DNA of 64,000 bases from Arcuatula senhousia (Eukaryota; Mollusca; Bivalvia; Mytilida; Mytilidae): positions 3,465,001 through 3,529,000 of the forward strand of contig OZ020309.1 of the NCBI GenBank assembly GCA_963971305.1, written 5' to 3'. A program made the position numbers and the translations under genes. This document shows, piece after piece, positions 45,451-60,400 of the stretch (the stretch's first letter is position 1; each line of letters starts with the position of its first letter). Below the pieces are notes generated by a model, which was not told the DNA's origin, made no database searches, and was given only the letters and a program-made list of their open reading frames with translations.

Positions 45451-48400
45451 GTATGTGATTTAAAATAAAATAATTGTGATGGTGTTAATCACTTGTTTGT
45501 TATAAAATGAAACATATTCAAATGATTTTCTAACTGTCAATTTTGTTTTTATTTCCTACACTCCTACTGTTATTTTTACATCTGTTTTCTTTAAGTAGGT
45601 TAAAAAGGGTAACACAATAAAATATTCTAATGTAAATTTCTTTCATGATATACTTATTAAACAAAAAGTGCAAAATAATACTTTAGTCTCGGAATTCTCT
45701 TAACTCAATATATTCACCAATGGCACCTTAGACTTATAATGTACATCTTTCACCATCTATATCATTCATCTGCCTCGGATTAAGCTTTTTGCTATGTCTT
45801 CAAGCAAACCTTGTAATATATATATTGCTGTGAAAATGTGAAATATAACTCAAGAAGGCTCAATAGGTCATAGATGCGAAAGTTATGGTGGTTTCTCATA
45901 CATGTATATTGACATGAGGTGAACTATGTTAGGAACAAAAACGAGAATTATGAGACGAAATATCCAACTCTAAAATTCTGGGGCAAGCTGGAGTCACAGC
46001 TTCAAAAATTCAATCTAGACACGATTGCCATTTTTTTTTGTAACGGAACGTTGCCATGCCTTGACATAAACATTTAACAAAAATTGCGATGGCGATGTTT
46101 AAATTATTGGGTCGGAGCAAACCTGCTGGCTATATAGACTAGTAGTATTAGGTCGCGTTCACACTGAGCAAAAAGTAGTTTAAATGTTATCTGCACAACC
46201 AATAAACAGCAATGCGTTCATACTGTAAGGTTTCGATGTTTACATGTAGTTTAAATGTTGTGTTCATCACATGCATTCGATACTTAATGTAGTCCATGTG
46301 TTGGTTTAATGAACATTGGATTTCGTATATTTCTTTTAAATAAACGCCATGCACATGCGTTAATTTTATTGAAAAGTTTAATTTTAGTACATAATATCGT
46401 ATATTCCAACATTTTCTCGGGTGAGTGAAAAAAGAGGGGCACATGTATCTTCTAAATATCAATGTATATGTATACGGCAAGGCAGGGTAAGATTTCATAA
46501 AATGTGTTGCCCATTCAGATGAAAATTTTGTGGGCAAAGTGGCCTATATCAGGAAAATGTACATGAAAAGGTGATAAAATGAACATGAAATGATGATGAA
46601 ATGGAAGAGATGGGGATATTAAGTCTAATCGGGGATAAGTTTTGACTGTCATTGGGAAAAGGAGTGATGGGAAGCCTCTTGCATAATGATCATATGGGCT
46701 CTTCTGTTTACAAGGCATCGCGGCAGCAGGGTTCTTGAACGTGTGAAGAAAAGGTTTTTTTTTCCAAACACTACTTTGTCTACTATGGTTTGCGGTCAGG
46801 TTTTCCGCATTTAACAGTTGTAGACGACGCAGCATTAATTCAACCACCGGCAACTCATTCCAGTCGATTTTGTGGACAAAAATGCAGACCCCATATTTCG
46901 TTTCTGAGCGCTCTTTAGTGGATTTTTACCGACAACTTAACGCTGCTGCAGGCCCGAGCCGGTATTTATGTACAATAATATTTTTTTATAGCATACATCT
47001 TTAAAAATATTACAAACGGACGAATTGACTAAAATGCCAGACAGATGTGTACACCTTCATTTCTATTTTGAAAAAAAAATATATATATATATATAAGAAA
47101 GAGACAGTAAATCAAAATCAATACTTACTTCACATTTACATGCCTATTCGCCAAATCAATAATCATGATTATTTGTCCGTTCATGTTTTCGGTACATTTA
47201 AATTACATGTACACTTGCATTAAATTATGTGAACAATTCATATGTCAAGTCTTTTAATTAAGGTTTATCAATGAGAACAAATTTGGTGTGAAACTAGTTT
47301 TTTGAACATTTAACTACTTCTATACATGTTTTCTCAAAACAAGATCAGTGTGAACGCGGCCTTATTCGAATACCACAAGTACTGTTGGCACGGAACTAAT
47401 TGAAAAGTAATTGAATTCCGTCTTAGGTATGCAACAGAACAGTCGTCCCTTTTAGGCCCATTAAATGGCGTCCCTTCGTCCTAAAACAAAGTTGTCTCCA
47501 ACTTTTCAATAAAAAAGTCAATGTTAAAACTCAACATTAATGGTTTGAATAAAATGAAGGAACACAGATCATATTTTTAGATATCAGAAGATTATTACCT
47601 TTTAACTATCTAAATTCGCCTGAAATACGCTGTATATTTCGTGGTCTGCCAGAATTGTCTCTTTTTCCTCGGGCATCCATGTAAGTTTAACTTAATGGTT
47701 GGAGACAATGGTGTGGTCTCAGTGTAAGATATTTACTCAGGTCAGTATTTTTTTCAAGATTCTGCATAATCACTTACGATGAAATGTGTCCTGTCTCCTT
47801 TTATCCCTCTTGATAATTATCCAAATACTGTACAATAGTTAAGTGTGGATATCATGTTATAGTTGAAGATGCGAAATTTGGTTCTACGTTCTTATTCGGT
47901 TACTTCCAGCATCAGTACCATCCTGTTTGTACAGTGTTTCTCTTGGGTATAGATAAGAGTCTGTGTTTGAAATCTCAAAGTTATCAATCTTTATTTTCCT
48001 AATGCTTTTGATGTTCATTCTTATTGTCATGACCTTTTTGTATTGAGGATAAGCCAGGTGTACTTGGCTACTACGTATAGCATGCTTGTCTGCTTATGTA
48101 GATCTGTCACTCTGCATGATATTAATCTAGAAATTTGATTGGTATCGAGGATAAGCCAAGTGTACTTGGCTATACATGAAGCCTGCTTGTCTGCTTATGT
48201 AGATCTGTCACTCTGTATAATATAAATTTACAAGTTTGATTAAGAACTCCCACCTGAAGCATAGGTTTTCATTGTGAGTGTTTCTAAGAAGCGTCAAGTT
48301 GGTTACTTATTCCCTATATTTCTTATTCCCTATTCTTTGAGCCATAAACAGGGAATAAGTGAATATGCTATGATTATTATAATGAAACGATCATAAAGAA

Positions 48401-51400
48401 TAAAATTTAAAAAAAAAATGTAATCAACTTTAACAAAAATTCCAGACAATTTTAGAAGTACATGTAATTAACTTTAAGCAAAAACCTGTGGAATTTTGGG
48501 TGATCACCTTTTTTCTTTGTTTTTTTTTTCGCCAGACAATAAGGTTGACAACAAAAATATCCATATTGTGTCCCACAACTAAGTTGTGTTCTATGGTCAT
48601 AGCCGGATCCTAAGATCGCAATGGAAGAGTGAGGTTTGGAGCCAAAAAACCTGGTTTAACACACCATTCCTTTGAAATGCCTGTACCAAGTCATGACTAT
48701 TGCGATCCACCAATTCTCCGGTATGACTGATTCGTTTTTGTCACTTTCTCTGGACTATGAGAATGATCATTCGGTAGTTTTGTTATTACCTTTATTTCCT
48801 ATACTGCTTTTTTTTTCTTTTAAGTGTACAGTACCTGTATGGTAAAAGCTTCCCTCTCTCCCCATTTACCATCACACCATTTACCATCCCCATACACCAT
48901 ATACTATCTCCATCCCCATACACCATGTACCATCCCCATCCCCATCCCCATACACCATGTACCATTCGCGTCCCCATCCCCATACACGATTTACGATCCC
49001 CATCCCCATTTACCATTCTATATTACCCATACCCATAATGCAATTGTTTATTATTATCGATAATACATGTATTAATTTGTTTTAAGGAAACTATTACGAT
49101 AGTTAATAGTTTAAATATCTATTGATGTTTTTAATTTAGTTTACATGTATAAATAACATACGGGTGACAGAGAAATAATAACTATAACTTTTTTTCATAA
49201 CACAAACTTTACTATATATCGCATTAAATATTAATTGAACATGTTTCATTTTAGTAATAACTACAGCTGTTATTATCATCTTTTAATGAAACCATTTTAT
49301 TCAAAATCTAAGAAACATAATTATAATGTCTATAATAATAATTATAATATATTACGCAACTTTTCAGTAAAAATTGATCTTGGACTTTTCTAATTACATC
49401 TTATGTATGACATATAGGTCTAGGCATAACCTGTATAAAAGTCAAAATATTTATATTTTTAGTTTATCTAAGCATATAGGTTTAAAATCTAAGAAAAAAC
49501 TTGTTTCACAATCAATTTCTTGTCAATTTTATTAAGCTGGCATATAATTTGGAGCTCAAATATCAGTTTTTACTTGAGAAACTAATATTTTACATATAAA
49601 AATTGCAAGTGTAATCTTAATACTCCTATGTAGACCAGTTTTCATGATAGTTTCTTAACTATGAACCTTATTTTTGAAATAATTGATACATTTATGCTTA
49701 TGGCTATGTATATTTTTCAACTTATCTTAGCATATATGTTTCAAATCTAATGAAAAACTTGTTTCGCAATCAATTTCTTGTCAATTTTATTAAGCCGGCA
49801 TATAATTTGGAGCTTAAATATCACTTTTTACTTGAGTAACTAATATTTTACATATAACAAATGCAAGTGTAATCTTAATACTCCTATGCAAACCAATTTT
49901 CATGATAGTTTCTTAACTATGAACCTTATTTTTGAAATAATTGATACATTTATGCATATGGCTATGTATATTTTTCAACTTATCTTAGCATTTGTGATTC
50001 AAATCTAATGAAATAACTTGTTTCGCAATCAATTTCTTGTCACTTTTATTATGCCGGCATAGAATTTGGAGCTCAAATATCAGTTTTAACTTGAGAAACT
50101 AATATTTTACATATAAAAATTGCAAGTGTGTTCTTAATACTCCTATGCAAACCAATTTTTATTATAGTTTCTTAACTATGAACCTTATTTTTGAAATAAT
50201 TGATACATTTATGCATATGGCTATGTATATTTTTCAACTTATCTTAGCATTTGTGATTCAAATCTAATGAAAAAACTTGTTTCGCAATCAATTTCTTGTC
50301 AATATTATTATGCCGGCATATAATTTGGAGCTCAAATATCAGTTTTTACTTGAGAAACTAATATTTTACATATAAAAATTGCAAGTGTGTTCTTAATACT
50401 CCTATGCAAACCAATTTTCAAGATAGTTTCTTAACTATGAACCTTATTTTTGAAATAATTGATACATTTATGCATATGGCTATGTATATTTTCAACTTAT
50501 CATAGCATATATGTTACAAATCTAAAGCAAAAACTTGTTTCGCAATCAATTTCTTGTCAATTTTATCAAGCTGGCATATAATTTGGAGCTCAAATATCAG
50601 TTTTTACTTGAGAAACTAATATTTTACATATAAAAATTGCAAGTGTAATCTTATTACTCCTATGCAAACCAATTTTCATTATAGTTTCTTAACTATGAAC
50701 CTTATTTTTGAAATAATTGATACATTTATGCATATTGCTATGTATATTTTCAACTTATCTTAGCATATATGTTTCAAATCTAAAGCAAAAACTTGTTTCG
50801 CAATCAATTTCTTGTCAATTTTATCAAGCCGGCATATAATTTGGAGCTCAAATATAAGTTTTTACTTGAGTAACTAATATTTTACATATAACAATTGCAA
50901 GTGTAATCTTAATACTCCTATGCAAACCAATTTTCATGATAGTTTCTTAACTATGAACCTTATTTTTGAAATAATTGATACATTTATGCATATGGCTATG
51001 TATATTTTTCAACTTATCTTAGCATATATGATTCAAATCTAATGAAAAAACTTGTTTTGCAATCAATTTCTTGTCAATTTTATTATGCCGGCATAGAATT
51101 CGGAGCTCAAATATCAGTTTTTACTTGAGAAACTAATATTTTACATATAAAAATTGCAAATGTAGTCTTATTACTCCTATGCAAACCAATTTTCATTATA
51201 GTTTCTTACCTATGAACCTTATTTTTGAAATAATTGATACATTTATGCATATGGCTATGTATATTTTTCAACTTATCTTAGCATATAAGATTCAAATCTA
51301 ATGAAAAAACTTGTTTCGCAATCAATTTCTTGTCAATTTTATTATGCCGGCATAGAATTTGGAGCTCAAATATCAGTTTTTACTTGAGAAACTAATATTT

Positions 51401-54400
51401 TACATATAAAAATTGCAAGTGTGTTCTTAATACTCCTATGCAAACCAATTTTCAAGATAGTTTCTTAACTATGAACCTTATTTTTGAAATAATTGATACA
51501 TTTATGCATATGGCTATGTATATTTTCAACTTATCATAGCATATATGTTACAAATCTAAAGCAAAAACTTGTTTCGCAATCAATTTCTTGTCAATTTTAT
51601 CAAGCTGGCATATAATTTGGAGCTCAAATATCAGTTTTTACTTGAGAAACTAATATTTTACATATAAAAATTGCAAGTGTAATCTTATTACTCCTATGCA
51701 AACCAATTTTCATTATAGTTTCTTAACTATGAACCTTATTTTTGAAATAATTGATACATTTATGCATATGGCTATGTATATTTTCAACTTATCTTAGCAT
51801 ATATGTTTCAAATCTTAAGCAAAAACTTGTTTCGCAATCAATTTCTTGTCAATTTTATCAAGCTGGCATATAATTTGGAGCTCAAATATCAGTTTTTACT
51901 TGAGAAACTAATATTTTACATATAAAAATTGCAAGTGTAATCTTATTACTCCTATGCAAACCAATTTTCATTATAGTTTCTTAACTATGAACCTTATTTT
52001 TGAAATAATTGATACATTTATGCATATGGCTATGTATATTTTCAACTTATCTTAGCATATATGTTTCAAATCTAAAGCAAAAACTTGTTTCGCAATCAAT
52101 TTCTTGTCAATTTTATCAAGCCGGCATATAATTTGGAGCTCAAATATAAGTCTTTACTTGAGTAAGTAATATTTTACATATAAAAATTGCATGTGTGATC
52201 TTAATACTCCTATGCAAACCAATTTTCATTATAGTTTCTTAACTTTGAACCTTATTTTTGAAATAATTTATACATTTATGCATATGGCTATGTATATTTT
52301 CAACTTATCTTAGCATAAATGTTTCAAATCTAATGCAAAAACTTGTTTCGCAATCAATTTCTTGTCAGTTTTATTAAGCTGGTATATTATTTGGAGCTCA
52401 AATATCAGTTTTTACTTGAGAAACTTATATTTTACATATAAAAATTGCAAGTGTGTTCTTAATACTCCTATGCAAACCAATTTTCAAGATAGTTTCTTAA
52501 CTATGAACCTTATTTTTGAAATAATTGATACATTTATGCATATGGCTATGTATATTTTCAACTTATCATAGCATATATGTTACAAATCTAAAGCAAAAAC
52601 TTGTTTCGCAATCAATTTCTTGTCAATTTTATCAAGCTGGCATATAATTTGGAGCTCAAATATCAGTTTTTATTTGAGAAACTAATATTTTACATATAAA
52701 AATTGCAAGTGTAATCTTATTACTCCTATGCAAACCAATTTTCATTATAGTTTCTTAACTATGAACCTTATTTTTGAAATAATTGATACATTTATGCATA
52801 TGGCTATGTATATTTTCAACTTATCTTAGCATATATGTTTCAAATCTAAAGCAAAAACTTGTTTCGCAATCAATTTCTTGTCAATTTTATCAAGCTGGCA
52901 TATAATTTGGAGCTCAAATATCAGTTTTTACTTGAGAAACTAATATTTTACATATAAAAATTGCAAATGTAGTCTTATTACTCCTATGCAAACCAATTTT
53001 CATTATAGTTTCTTACCTATGAACCTTATTTTTGAAATAATTGATACATTTATGCATATGGCTATGTATATTTTTCAACTTATCTTAGCATATAAGATTC
53101 AAATCTAATGAAAAAACTTGTTTCGCAATCAATTTCTTGTCAATTTTATTATGCCGGCATAGAATTTGGAGCTCAAATATCAGTTTTTACTTGAGAAACT
53201 AATATTTTACATATAAAAATTGCAAGTGTGTTCTTAATACTCCTATGCAAACCAATTTTCAAGATAGTTTCTTAACTATGAACCTTATTTTTGAAATAAT
53301 TGATACATTTATGCATATGGCTATGTATATTTTCAACTTATCATAGCATATATGTTACAAATCTAAAGCAAAAACTTGTTTCGCAATCAATTTCTTGTCA
53401 ATTTTATCAAGCTGGCATATAATTTGGAGCTCAAATATCAGTTTTTACTTGAGAAACTAATATTTTACATATAAAAATTGCAAGTGTAATCTTATTACTC
53501 CTATGCAAACCAATTTTCATTATAGTTTCTTAACTATGAACCTTATTTTTGAAATAATTGATACATTTATGCATATGGCTATGTATATTTTCAACTTATC
53601 TTAGCATATATGTTTCAAATCTAAAGCAAAAACTTGTTTCGCAATCAATTTCTTGTCAATTTTATCAAGCTGGCATATAATTTGGAGCTCAAATATCAGT
53701 TTTTACTTGAGAAACTAATATTTTACATATAAAAATTGCAAGTGTAATCTTATTACTCCTATGCAAACCAATTTTCATTATAGTTTCTTAACTATGAACC
53801 TTATTTTTGAAATAATTGATACATTTATGCATATGGCTATGTATATTTTCAACTTATCTTAGCATATATGTTTCAAATCTAAAGCAAAAACTTGTTTCGC
53901 AATCAATTTCTTGTCAATTTTATCAAGCCGGCATATAATTTGGAGCTCAAATATAAGTCTTTACTTGAGTAAGTAATATTTTACATATAAAAATTGCATG
54001 TGTGATCTTAATACTCCTATGCAAACCAATTTTCATTATAGTTTCTTAACTTTGAACCTTATTTTTGAAATAATTTATACATTTATGCATATGGCTATGT
54101 ATATTTTCAACTTATCTTAGCATAAATGTTTCAAATCTAATGCAAAAACTTGTTTCGCAATCAATTTCTTGTCAGTTTTATTAAGCTGGTATATTATTTG
54201 GAGCTCAAATATCAGTTTTTACTTGAGAAACTTATATTTTACATATAAAAATTGCAAGTGTGTTCTTAATACTCCTATGCAAACCAATTTTCAAGATAGT
54301 TTCTTAACTATGAACCTTATTTTTGAAATAATTGATACATTTATGCATATGGCTATGTATATTTTCAACTTATCATAGCATATATGTTACAAATCTAAAG

Positions 54401-57400
54401 CAAAAACTTGTTTCGCAATCAATTTCTTGTCAATTTTATCAAGCTGGCATATAATTTGGAGCTCAAATATCAGTTTTTATTTGAGAAACTAATATTTTAC
54501 ATATAAAAATTGCAAGTGTAATCTTATTACTCCTATGCAAACCAATTTTCATTATAGTTTCTTAACTATGAACCTTATTTTTGAAATAATTGATACATTT
54601 ATGCATATGGCTATGTATATTTTCAACTTATCTTAGCATATATGTTTCAAATCTAAAGCAAAAACTTGTTTCGCAATCAATTTCTTGTCAATTTTATCAA
54701 GCTGGCATATAATTTGGAGCTCAAATATCAGTTTTTACTTGAGAAACTAATATTTTACATATAAAAATTGCAAGTGTAATCTTATTACTCCTATGCAAAC
54801 CAATTTTCATTATAGTTTCTTAACTATGAACCTTATTTTTGAAATAATTGATACATTTATGCATATGGATATGTATATTTTCAACTTATCTTACCATATA
54901 TGTTTCAAATCTAAAGCAAAAACTTGTTTCGCAATCAATTTCTTGTCAATTTTATCAAGCCGGCATATAATTTGGAGCTCAAATATAAGTCTTTACTTGA
55001 GTAAGTAATATTTTACATATAAAAATTGCATGTGTGATCTTAATACTCCTATGCAAACCAACTTTCATTATAGTTTCTTAACTATGAACCTTACTTTTGA
55101 AATAATTGATACATTTATGCATACGGCTATGTATATTTTCAACTTATCTTAGCATATATGTTTCAAATCTAAAGCAAAAACTTGTTTCGCAATCAATTTC
55201 TTGTCAATTTTATCAAGCCGGCATATAATTTGGAGCTCAAATATAAGTCTTTACTTGAGTAAGTAATATTTTACATATAAAAATTGCATGTGTGATCTTA
55301 ATACTCCTATGCAAACCAATTTTCATTATAGTTTCTTAACTTTGAACCTTATTTTTGAAATAATTTATACATTTATGCATATGGCTATGTATATTTTCAA
55401 CTTATCTTAGCATAAATGTTTCAAATCTAATGCAAAAACTTGTTTCGCAATCAATTTCTTGTCAGTTTTATTAAGCTGGTATATTATTTGGAGCTCAAAT
55501 ATCAGTTTTTACTTGAGAAACTTATATTTTACATATAAAAATTGCAAGTGTGTTCTTAATACTCCTATGCAAACCAATTTTCAAGATAGTTTCTTAACTA
55601 TGAACCTTATTTTTGAAATAATTGATACATTTATGCATATGGCTATGTATATTTTCAACTTATCATAGCATATATGTTACAAATCTAAAGCAAAAACTTG
55701 TTTCGCAATCAATTTCTTGTCAATTTTATCAAGCTGGCATATAATTTGGAGCTCAAATATCAGTTTTTATTTGAGAAACTAATATTTTACATATAAAAAT
55801 TGCAAGTGTAATCTTATTACTCCTATGCAAACCAATTTTCATTATAGTTTCTTAACTATGAACCTTATTTTTGAAATAATTGATACATTTATGCATATGG
55901 CTATGTATATTTTCAACTTATCTTAGCATATATGTTTCAAATCTAAAGCAAAAACTTGTTTCGCAATCAATTTCTTGTCAATTTTATCAAGCTGGCATAT
56001 AATTTGGAGCTCAAATATCAGTTTTTACTTGAGAAACTAATATTTTACATATAAAAATTGCAAGTGTAATCTTATTACTCCTATGCAAACCAATTTTCAT
56101 TATAGTTTCTTAACTATGAACCTTATTTTTGAAATAATTGATACATTTATGCATATGGATATGTATATTTTCAACTTATCTTACCATATATGTTTCAAAT
56201 CTAAAGCAAAAACTTGTTTCGCAATCAATTTCTTGTCAATTTTATCAAGCCGGCATATAATTTGGAGCTCAAATATAAGTCTTTACTTGAGTAAGTAATA
56301 TTTTACATATAAAAATTGCATGTGTGATCTTAATACTCCTATGCAAACCAACTTTCATTATAGTTTCTTAACTATGAACCTTACTTTTGAAATAATTGAT
56401 ACATTTATGCATACGGCTATGTATATTTTCAACTTATCTTAGCATATATGTTTCAAATCTAATGAAAAAACTTGTTTCGCAATCAATTTCTTGTCAATTT
56501 TATTAAACCGGCATATAATTTGGAACTCAAATATCAGTTTTTACTTGAGTAACTAATATTTTAAGTATAAAACTTGCAAGTGTGTTCTTAATACTCTTAT
56601 GCAAATCAATTTTAATTATAGTTTCTTAACTATGAACCTTATTTTTGAAGTCATTGATACATTTATGGATATGGCTATGTATATTTTCAATTTTTCTGAG
56701 CATAAAAGATTTTAAATCTAGTAGAAAAACGTATCTGGTGCAATATCGTTGCTTTTTTCTTAAATGCTATAAATTATTATTCAATATTAACCAAAATACT
56801 CATAATTAAAATTTTAATGCAGGAACATGTTTATTTAATGTTCCTGCTTAATGTAAACAATTTTTCATTGTTTTCATTATACAAATAAATATACGGCGAA
56901 ATGTACGTCACAATTTAATATTTGATCTTGAACATTTCGTTTATATTTTTTTTTGCATTTATTTCAGTTATATATCTTATTTTTATAAATAGTTGTATTC
57001 AAATAAAAGATACATATACAAATTTATCGTAAAAATGCCGTTATTAAAAATGTAATATGAAAAATGTCTTTAATCAAGGAATGCCTTGCTTTAATGTATA
57101 AAGCTATTTTCATACACCCAAACAAACAAAACAACTATATACGTTTATCGTCCTCGTGTAGTTATATAAATATATTCGTTTTATATATTTAATGCAACAG
57201 ACATCTACCGTATCATCTACAGTAAAAATGACCAAATAAATTTACAATTATTCTATTATTCTATCATTTACCATCCCCATTTACCATTTGGTAGACCAAT
57301 CAAATTCGATATACCATTTACCATCCCCATTTATGAACCCCATCCCCATACACGATAATATTCCCCATACACTATACTATTCCCCATATACCATTTACCA

Positions 57401-60400
57401 TTCACCATCCCCATCCCCATCCCCATTTACCATCCCCCCATTTACTATAGATTGGGAAGCTTTTACCATTTAGGGACTGTATATGTGTATGCATTTTCAT
57501 CAAATAAAGTCGCTTAAACTTTAAATCTACATCTCGAAATAGACATCCAAGGAATTGTTTTAACAAATCTATGAAAAGCATTATGACTTCATATTTTTTT
57601 TTCACGGTTAACAGAGTTTACACATCATAACTGTTTCACTATTCCATAGATTTTTTTTGCATACATGTGCATTGATTTAAATGTTATGCTATCACATTTT
57701 TATGCAGCGTTTCGGTTAATGATTGCACTAAAGCCATTTTATGGAAGAAACATGCCCATATACACATATATTTGTTTCTCATAGGGTTTTGCTGTATTTT
57801 ATTTTACCAGATTACAGCCAAATATGAAATGGCCATCAGTAATCCGAGCTTCTGTTGTAATAATTAATAACTGCTTATTATTTCGGTGCACCTAATTTCA
57901 CATTCATTTTGATATATGCTCGCTTTATTGGTTTAAATTCAATTGAAGGTGTGCTGTTTGTTTTTTCGTGTTGTTTTCGTTATTGTTTACATGTTTCTCC
58001 TTTGCCTTTGGACATTTTACATCCGAATGCCCAATTGGTTCCTCTCTGCTTCTTTTATTAACCTTACATTTTTTTCCCACAGTGGAACCTGTACAAATCA
58101 CAAATGTGGCACTCAATATGCCAACATCAATGAGTTCACAATGGAACACACCGGGTTTACATGATCCGAGTTATGCAGTTGATGGGAACGTCCCAAATAA
58201 CGTCGGTGGACTTCACTGTTCCGTTACAGACGGTGAACTTCAACCTTGGTTACAAATAGATTTGGGAGTGATTAGACGTATAGACAGAATTGTGGCTTAT
58301 AACAGACAGGATGATCTTGGTATGCATGAAATATTGAAATAAAAATATATGAATACTTTATCAAAATTCACTGTTCAATTGACAATTCTAACAAAGTCGT
58401 ATTCAAAATGAGAACGACGTCTTTGGCTGTCAGTAAAAAAAAACTTAGAAAATTGTGGTATGATATAAGTTAATGTGAATACTTTAATTTGTTTTATCTT
58501 TAGTTTTAAGATCATATTTTAACATCCTTGGCGTAAATAGTCTGTCCAATAGGTGTTATATATCATATAAACAGTCAGTAGGAACAAAAACTATGAAAAA
58601 GAACAATACTATTTTCAGGGGTCGTAAGTTTATATTTTTATGGTATTTGCTTAAAAAAGTTTTCAATCTTTTGATGTAATTTAAGGAATTTGTCATTGGT
58701 AAATTCCAACCGTTGCAACTTTCATATTTATGTGATATTTGTTTTTGCTTTTTAGTATTATTTTTGATAACCCGGGATATAAACATGCATTTGTCCTCAG
58801 AGAAAATGAACTGATCAAGAGATATGGGAGTTGTGGTGTTTAAATCGTGACAAATTTGGATTCACAAGGGGTATTTATAACAACTGGTTATACGGCACCT
58901 TTGAATAGTTTAAAAAATCTACAGTAGGAAATATGGACTTTGTCGATAAGCCTAAATGATTTTTTATCTATTGACTGTTTATATAAAAGCAGAAATTTCT
59001 ACTTTTCAATTCACCTCAAATATATAATTAGTGGCATGTAAAAATATTTGTCATCTTCAAGGACCACTTGAAATAAGTCCAGTAATGCGGAATATTTATA
59101 TGTTATGTAGAAAAATATTACAGGAAATATAAAATTATGTATTCATGAAGCAAAGGAGGTAACAAAACATCATTATACCAAAAAGACAAATACAAAATCG
59201 GCTGACAAAAAACATTGCAGCAACATAAACGACACAACAAATTTGCTTATGACAGGGCAAGACTAAGCTTTATTTTGTAAATCTACAATTGTCTCCTAAC
59301 CTAACAATTATGCAAATCACACTAGAAAGTATACCAGTGTTTTAGTCTAATACTGTTTCCCCTAATATTATCCGCTTCTAATGCAGTATGGAATCAATAA
59401 TAACTAAATAAATGAAATTTAAATGCTTGTGCCCGTTCGGGATTTTGTGAAAACCTTATCATATGATCTTTGGAAAAAACATCCTAGTTTGAAAATTTGA
59501 CTTAAACGTATTGATATTTAGATTAGATCTTGTGTTTAATGTCAAATATATACAGCTAAAATAGTAGAATACAGGAGTTGTGTTAAGCAGTTTTACATCA
59601 TTTGGAGGTATAACATACCTTTAATTAATCATTTCATTTCGATTTTTTAAATTTCTTTTTACTGTAAGGATTTATGTTAAGGATTAACTTGTAAATATTA
59701 CAATTTATATGAATGATTATTTTTATAAACACATAAATGATCAGAAAAATATCGAACCCAATAGCCTGTGATATAGTTGTATATTGTCAATAGACAGGAT
59801 GATCTTGGTATGCATGAAATATTGAAATAAAAATATATGAATACTTTATCAAAATTCACTGGTCAATTGACAATTCTAACAAAGTCGTATTCAAAATGAG
59901 AACGACGTCTTTGGCTGTCAGTAAAAAAAAACTTAGAAAATTGTGATATGATATAAGTTAATGTGAATACTTTAATTTGTTTTATCTTTAGTTTTAAGAT
60001 CATATTTTAACATCCTTGGCGTAAATAGTCTGTCCAATAGGTGTTATCTATCATATAAACAGTCAGTAGGAAAAAAAACTATGAAAAAGAACAATACTAT
60101 TTTCAGAGGTCGTAAGTTTATATTTTTATGGTATTTGCTTAAAAAAGTTTTCAATCTTTTGATGTAATTTAAGGAATTTGTCATTGGTAAATTCCAACCG
60201 TTGCAACTTTCATATTTATGTGATATTTGTTTTTGCTTTTTAGTATTATTTTTGATAACCCGGGATATAAACATGCATTTGTCCTCAGAGAAAATGAACT
60301 GATCAAGAGATATGGGAGTTGTGGTGTTTAAATCGTGACAAATTTGGATTCACAAGGGGTATTTATAACAACTGGTTATACGGCACCTTTGAATAGTTTA

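Larger units (their letters stand above)
49450..56740. repeat. Tandem array, ~28 units of ~258 bp
   Basis: The anchor TTTGGAGCTCAAATATCAG recurs every 258-259 bp (for example 49,551, 49,809, 50,068, 50,327, 50,585, 50,843, 51,102, 51,361, up to 56,522). Units also contain CTTGTTTCGCAATCAATTTC, TTTCTTAACTATGAACCTT and ATGCATATGGCTATGTATAT. End units are more diverged than inner units, as in a satellite homogenised by unequal exchange. The 69-71-codon frames recurring in it are by-products. Confidence 0.9.
48829..57479. mobile_element. 8.65-kb TIR element carrying a 258-bp tandem array
   Basis: 26-bp inverted ends (left CAGTACCTGTATGGTAAAAG..., right in reverse complement CAGTCCCTAAATGGTAAAAG..., 23 of 26 identical), flanked by TA on both sides (48,827-28 and 57,480-81). 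In order: TIR, CCAT minisatellite, unique link (49.03-49.45 kb), about 28 units of 258 bp (to 56.74 kb), AT-rich link, second minisatellite in the same orientation, TIR. CAGT ends with TA targets suggest a Tc1/mariner-mobilised non-autonomous element. The layout of ends plus minisatellite plus tandem core also recalls bivalve 'pearl'-type elements and DINE-1/Helentrons. A truncated copy lies at 29.1-30.07 kb. Confidence 0.75.

Noticed and set aside
52362..56298. Repeated 69-71-codon frames in the 258-bp array
   Set aside because: Identical frames recur at multiples of the repeat period. They reflect array homogenisation, not coding.
49450..56740. CRISPR array
   Set aside because: The 258-bp units are contiguous without unique spacers, in an intron-bearing animal genome.
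58556..60274. Two near-identical 76-codon frames on the - strand
   Set aside because: They are within the duplicated intron 2 segment and antisense to the gene; no motif or signal.
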